Source: Eukaryota sp. TZLM1-RC | Taxonomy: Eukaryota > Metamonada: BaSk clade | Direction: 5' to 3' | Length of the DNA stretch: 64,000 nt | Assembly (NCBI GenBank): GCA_040285825.1 | Contig: JAUPSS010000004.1 | Span: 6,083,658-6,147,657, forward strand | Part shown: positions 62,525 to 64,000 of the stretch, piece after piece | Position numbering within the stretch: position 1 is the stretch's first letter | Layout: every line of letters starts with the position of its first letter | Translations under genes and position numbers: made by a program | The notes under the pieces: model-generated | What the model was told of the DNA's origin: nothing | The model's database searches: none | What the model saw: only the letters and a program-made list of their open reading frames with translations

Positions 62525-62556
62525 CCATTTCCATTTTTCTCTGCAAATGGAAATGG
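62525..62556. repeat. perfect 12-bp inverted repeat (hairpin)
   Basis: CCATTTCCATTT is followed after an 8-nt loop (TTCTCTGC) by AAATGGAAATGG, a perfect 12-bp stem. It lies about 25 bp after the retroelement tail and could be part of its end or an independent palindrome. Confidence 0.8.
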
Positions 62557-63419
62557 AGATGGAAGAAATAAAAATTCATTCCACAATGCCAACTCTAGGT
62601 GAAACCACAGTTTAAAATCACTCAGGTGGTTCAACACTTTCACCTGATGAAACAGTCAGAGCACCAGGAGGCATTGGGTGGTTGAAATTTCAAACACTGG
62701 GTGAAACACTATCACTTATTCTGACATCCACAATTGGCAATTGCTAATTGCAAACTTACTCACACCTGCGAGCTTGGTTTTCACCAAATGCTTTTTTGAA
62801 CTGTTGTTATTGATTTTACAACTTCCTCTATTACAAGCTAATAAAAGATGAAATGTACTTCAATAGGTATAGAATTTGAAATTGTGTGCCCTCAAAACAA
62901 TATCAACACTTTCGAAACAAACAGATCATTTCGTTTTAATTCTGGTTTCAGTAATCACCAATACGAAAAATCGTTTTGTTTCCAAAATTGAATACATTTA
63001 ATGTCTCAAGTAGAGCTATCATCTTCCATTTTGACATTTTTTCAAATCTGACAATTAAAGAAATGGTTCAATCTCTATCATCGTATATCCAGATATTACC
63101 AAAATTATTAACCGAAATATATATTGTGAAAGAGCAGTGATGTTGTTCATCTTCCCATATCGGTTGTGCATTAAGCATCTGAAATAAACCAATATTTTAG
63201 TTTCCAAAATATCACATAGCAAAACTCTGTAACTTCATATCCGACAATACCCAACAGCAATTGGCTGTAAGCTTCTCTATCATGCAAGAGTCCATGAGGT
63301 AATAAATGAGATGATAATAAGGGAACTACACCATTAAAAATTGCATTTAAGAAGAATGTAAAAGGACAATGCACATAGTCAATGTGAGATTCTTGTATTT
63401 TGTCTGTGTTAATTATTTA
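62557..63419. other. intergenic region, nothing recognised
   Basis: AT-rich with short frames only. Around 62590-62720 GGTGGTT/GAAACAC-type words recur, but no element boundary was found. Confidence 0.4.
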
Positions 63420-63930
63420 AAAGAATCACTAGACACATCAGTCGATCTCACATCAGTATTGATGGTCGTTCCTTCAAAACCTTCAAGCATTAAATCCCTT
63501 CTATTTCGACCAAAAGAATTCAAAGTAATTTCATCAACCAAACCAGAGAGCAATGGTTCTCAAAAAATTCTATGTTAAGGCGTTGGGTTCTTACTGCATC
63601 CTGAATTTTTGATCGGAAAGCAATACAATGCTCACAATTGAATAAATGATTGGAAATGATTTTTGACTCCACATTTACGTTGGATATTTAACAAAAACGT
63701 TGATACGCCAAATAAAACAGCGCAAACGCATTCTACATGCAAACACAGTATAATCTACAAGTAAACCATAGATTTGGGAATTTTGAGTAATTCAACATGA
63801 AGAGGGATTGTTTAGAGTGTCCTACAAAAAATTAGCCAAAGCGGCATTATCGTTTTTAGTCGAGCCAACAACGAATATTAAAATTCAAGTCTTTACAAAA
63901 TGTCATTAAATTTTCACTAATTTATGTGAA
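63420..63930 (-). mobile_element. degenerate non-LTR retroelement fragment (family 2 type)
   Basis: The minus strand gives STKNDNAALANFL, ITQNSQIYGLLVDYT and CRMRLRCFIW, then an SFGRNRRDLMLEGF segment. These parallel KEKNPVFANFLIDLEDS, SQIPNIYGLLL, MRMRCFLWP and SFGKRRADLVAPG of the 28203 copy. Stops and frameshifts throughout. Confidence 0.65.
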
Positions 63931-64000
63931 TATTGAGAGATGTTGTCCTTAACATGTGAGTCATTTTGCCTGGGTAACAAATCTTTAAAATAAACAACAC

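Overview
The window comes from the nuclear genome of a unicellular eukaryote. The evidence is AT-rich DNA, long mostly intron-free genes for eukaryotic functions (Sec16, KRI1, BCCIP/BCP1, kelch/coiled-coil and RCC1 proteins, Hsp70s), no operons or tRNAs, and decayed eukaryotic transposons (non-LTR elements with a restriction-like endonuclease, Ty3/gypsy, hAT and Fanzor-like). TAA, TAG and TGA all act as stops. The few introns found are only 28-32 nt. The sequence alone does not name the species; an amoeboid or flagellate protist is plausible.

Layout: 0-8 kb holds a membrane-anchored MOCOS-like aminotransferase and a BCCIP/BCP1 homologue among retroelement relics. 8-12 kb holds a large nucleotidyltransferase (TUTase/non-canonical poly(A) polymerase type) with four Cys-rich modules. 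12-14.6 kb is a broken gene and featureless DNA. 14.6-25 kb holds three neighbouring Hsp70-superfamily genes: an Hsp70 with a von Willebrand A domain inserted before its substrate-binding sandwich, a divergent Hsp70-like protein, and an Hsp70-like domain fused to membrane segments, two H-type-lectin-like domains and a GT2 glycosyltransferase. 25.7-28.1 kb is Sec16. 28.2-30.3 kb is retroelement debris. 30.3-39.2 kb holds a 1728-residue coiled-coil protein and a kelch/coiled-coil protein. 39.3-42.5 kb is a transposon nest in which a hAT element, with its 8-bp target duplication still visible, sits inside a Fanzor-like pseudogene. 42.7-51.3 kb is one 2845-residue surface protein (RCC1, TIG-like, GCC2/GCC3-like and multipass membrane regions). 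52-60 kb is a second transposon graveyard with more Fanzor relics, one carrying a 708-bp tandem duplication, around a VOC-family gene and a small unknown gene. 60-62.3 kb holds KRI1 and a membrane J-domain protein. The end is retroelement debris.

The genes serve separate cell functions (secretion, ribosome biogenesis, RNA tailing, chaperones, surface). The most novel content is the pair of Hsp70 fusion genes, the ultrashort introns with a near-fixed branch-to-acceptor distance, the Cys-module nucleotidyltransferase, and the Fanzor-like relics. All transposon copies look dead.
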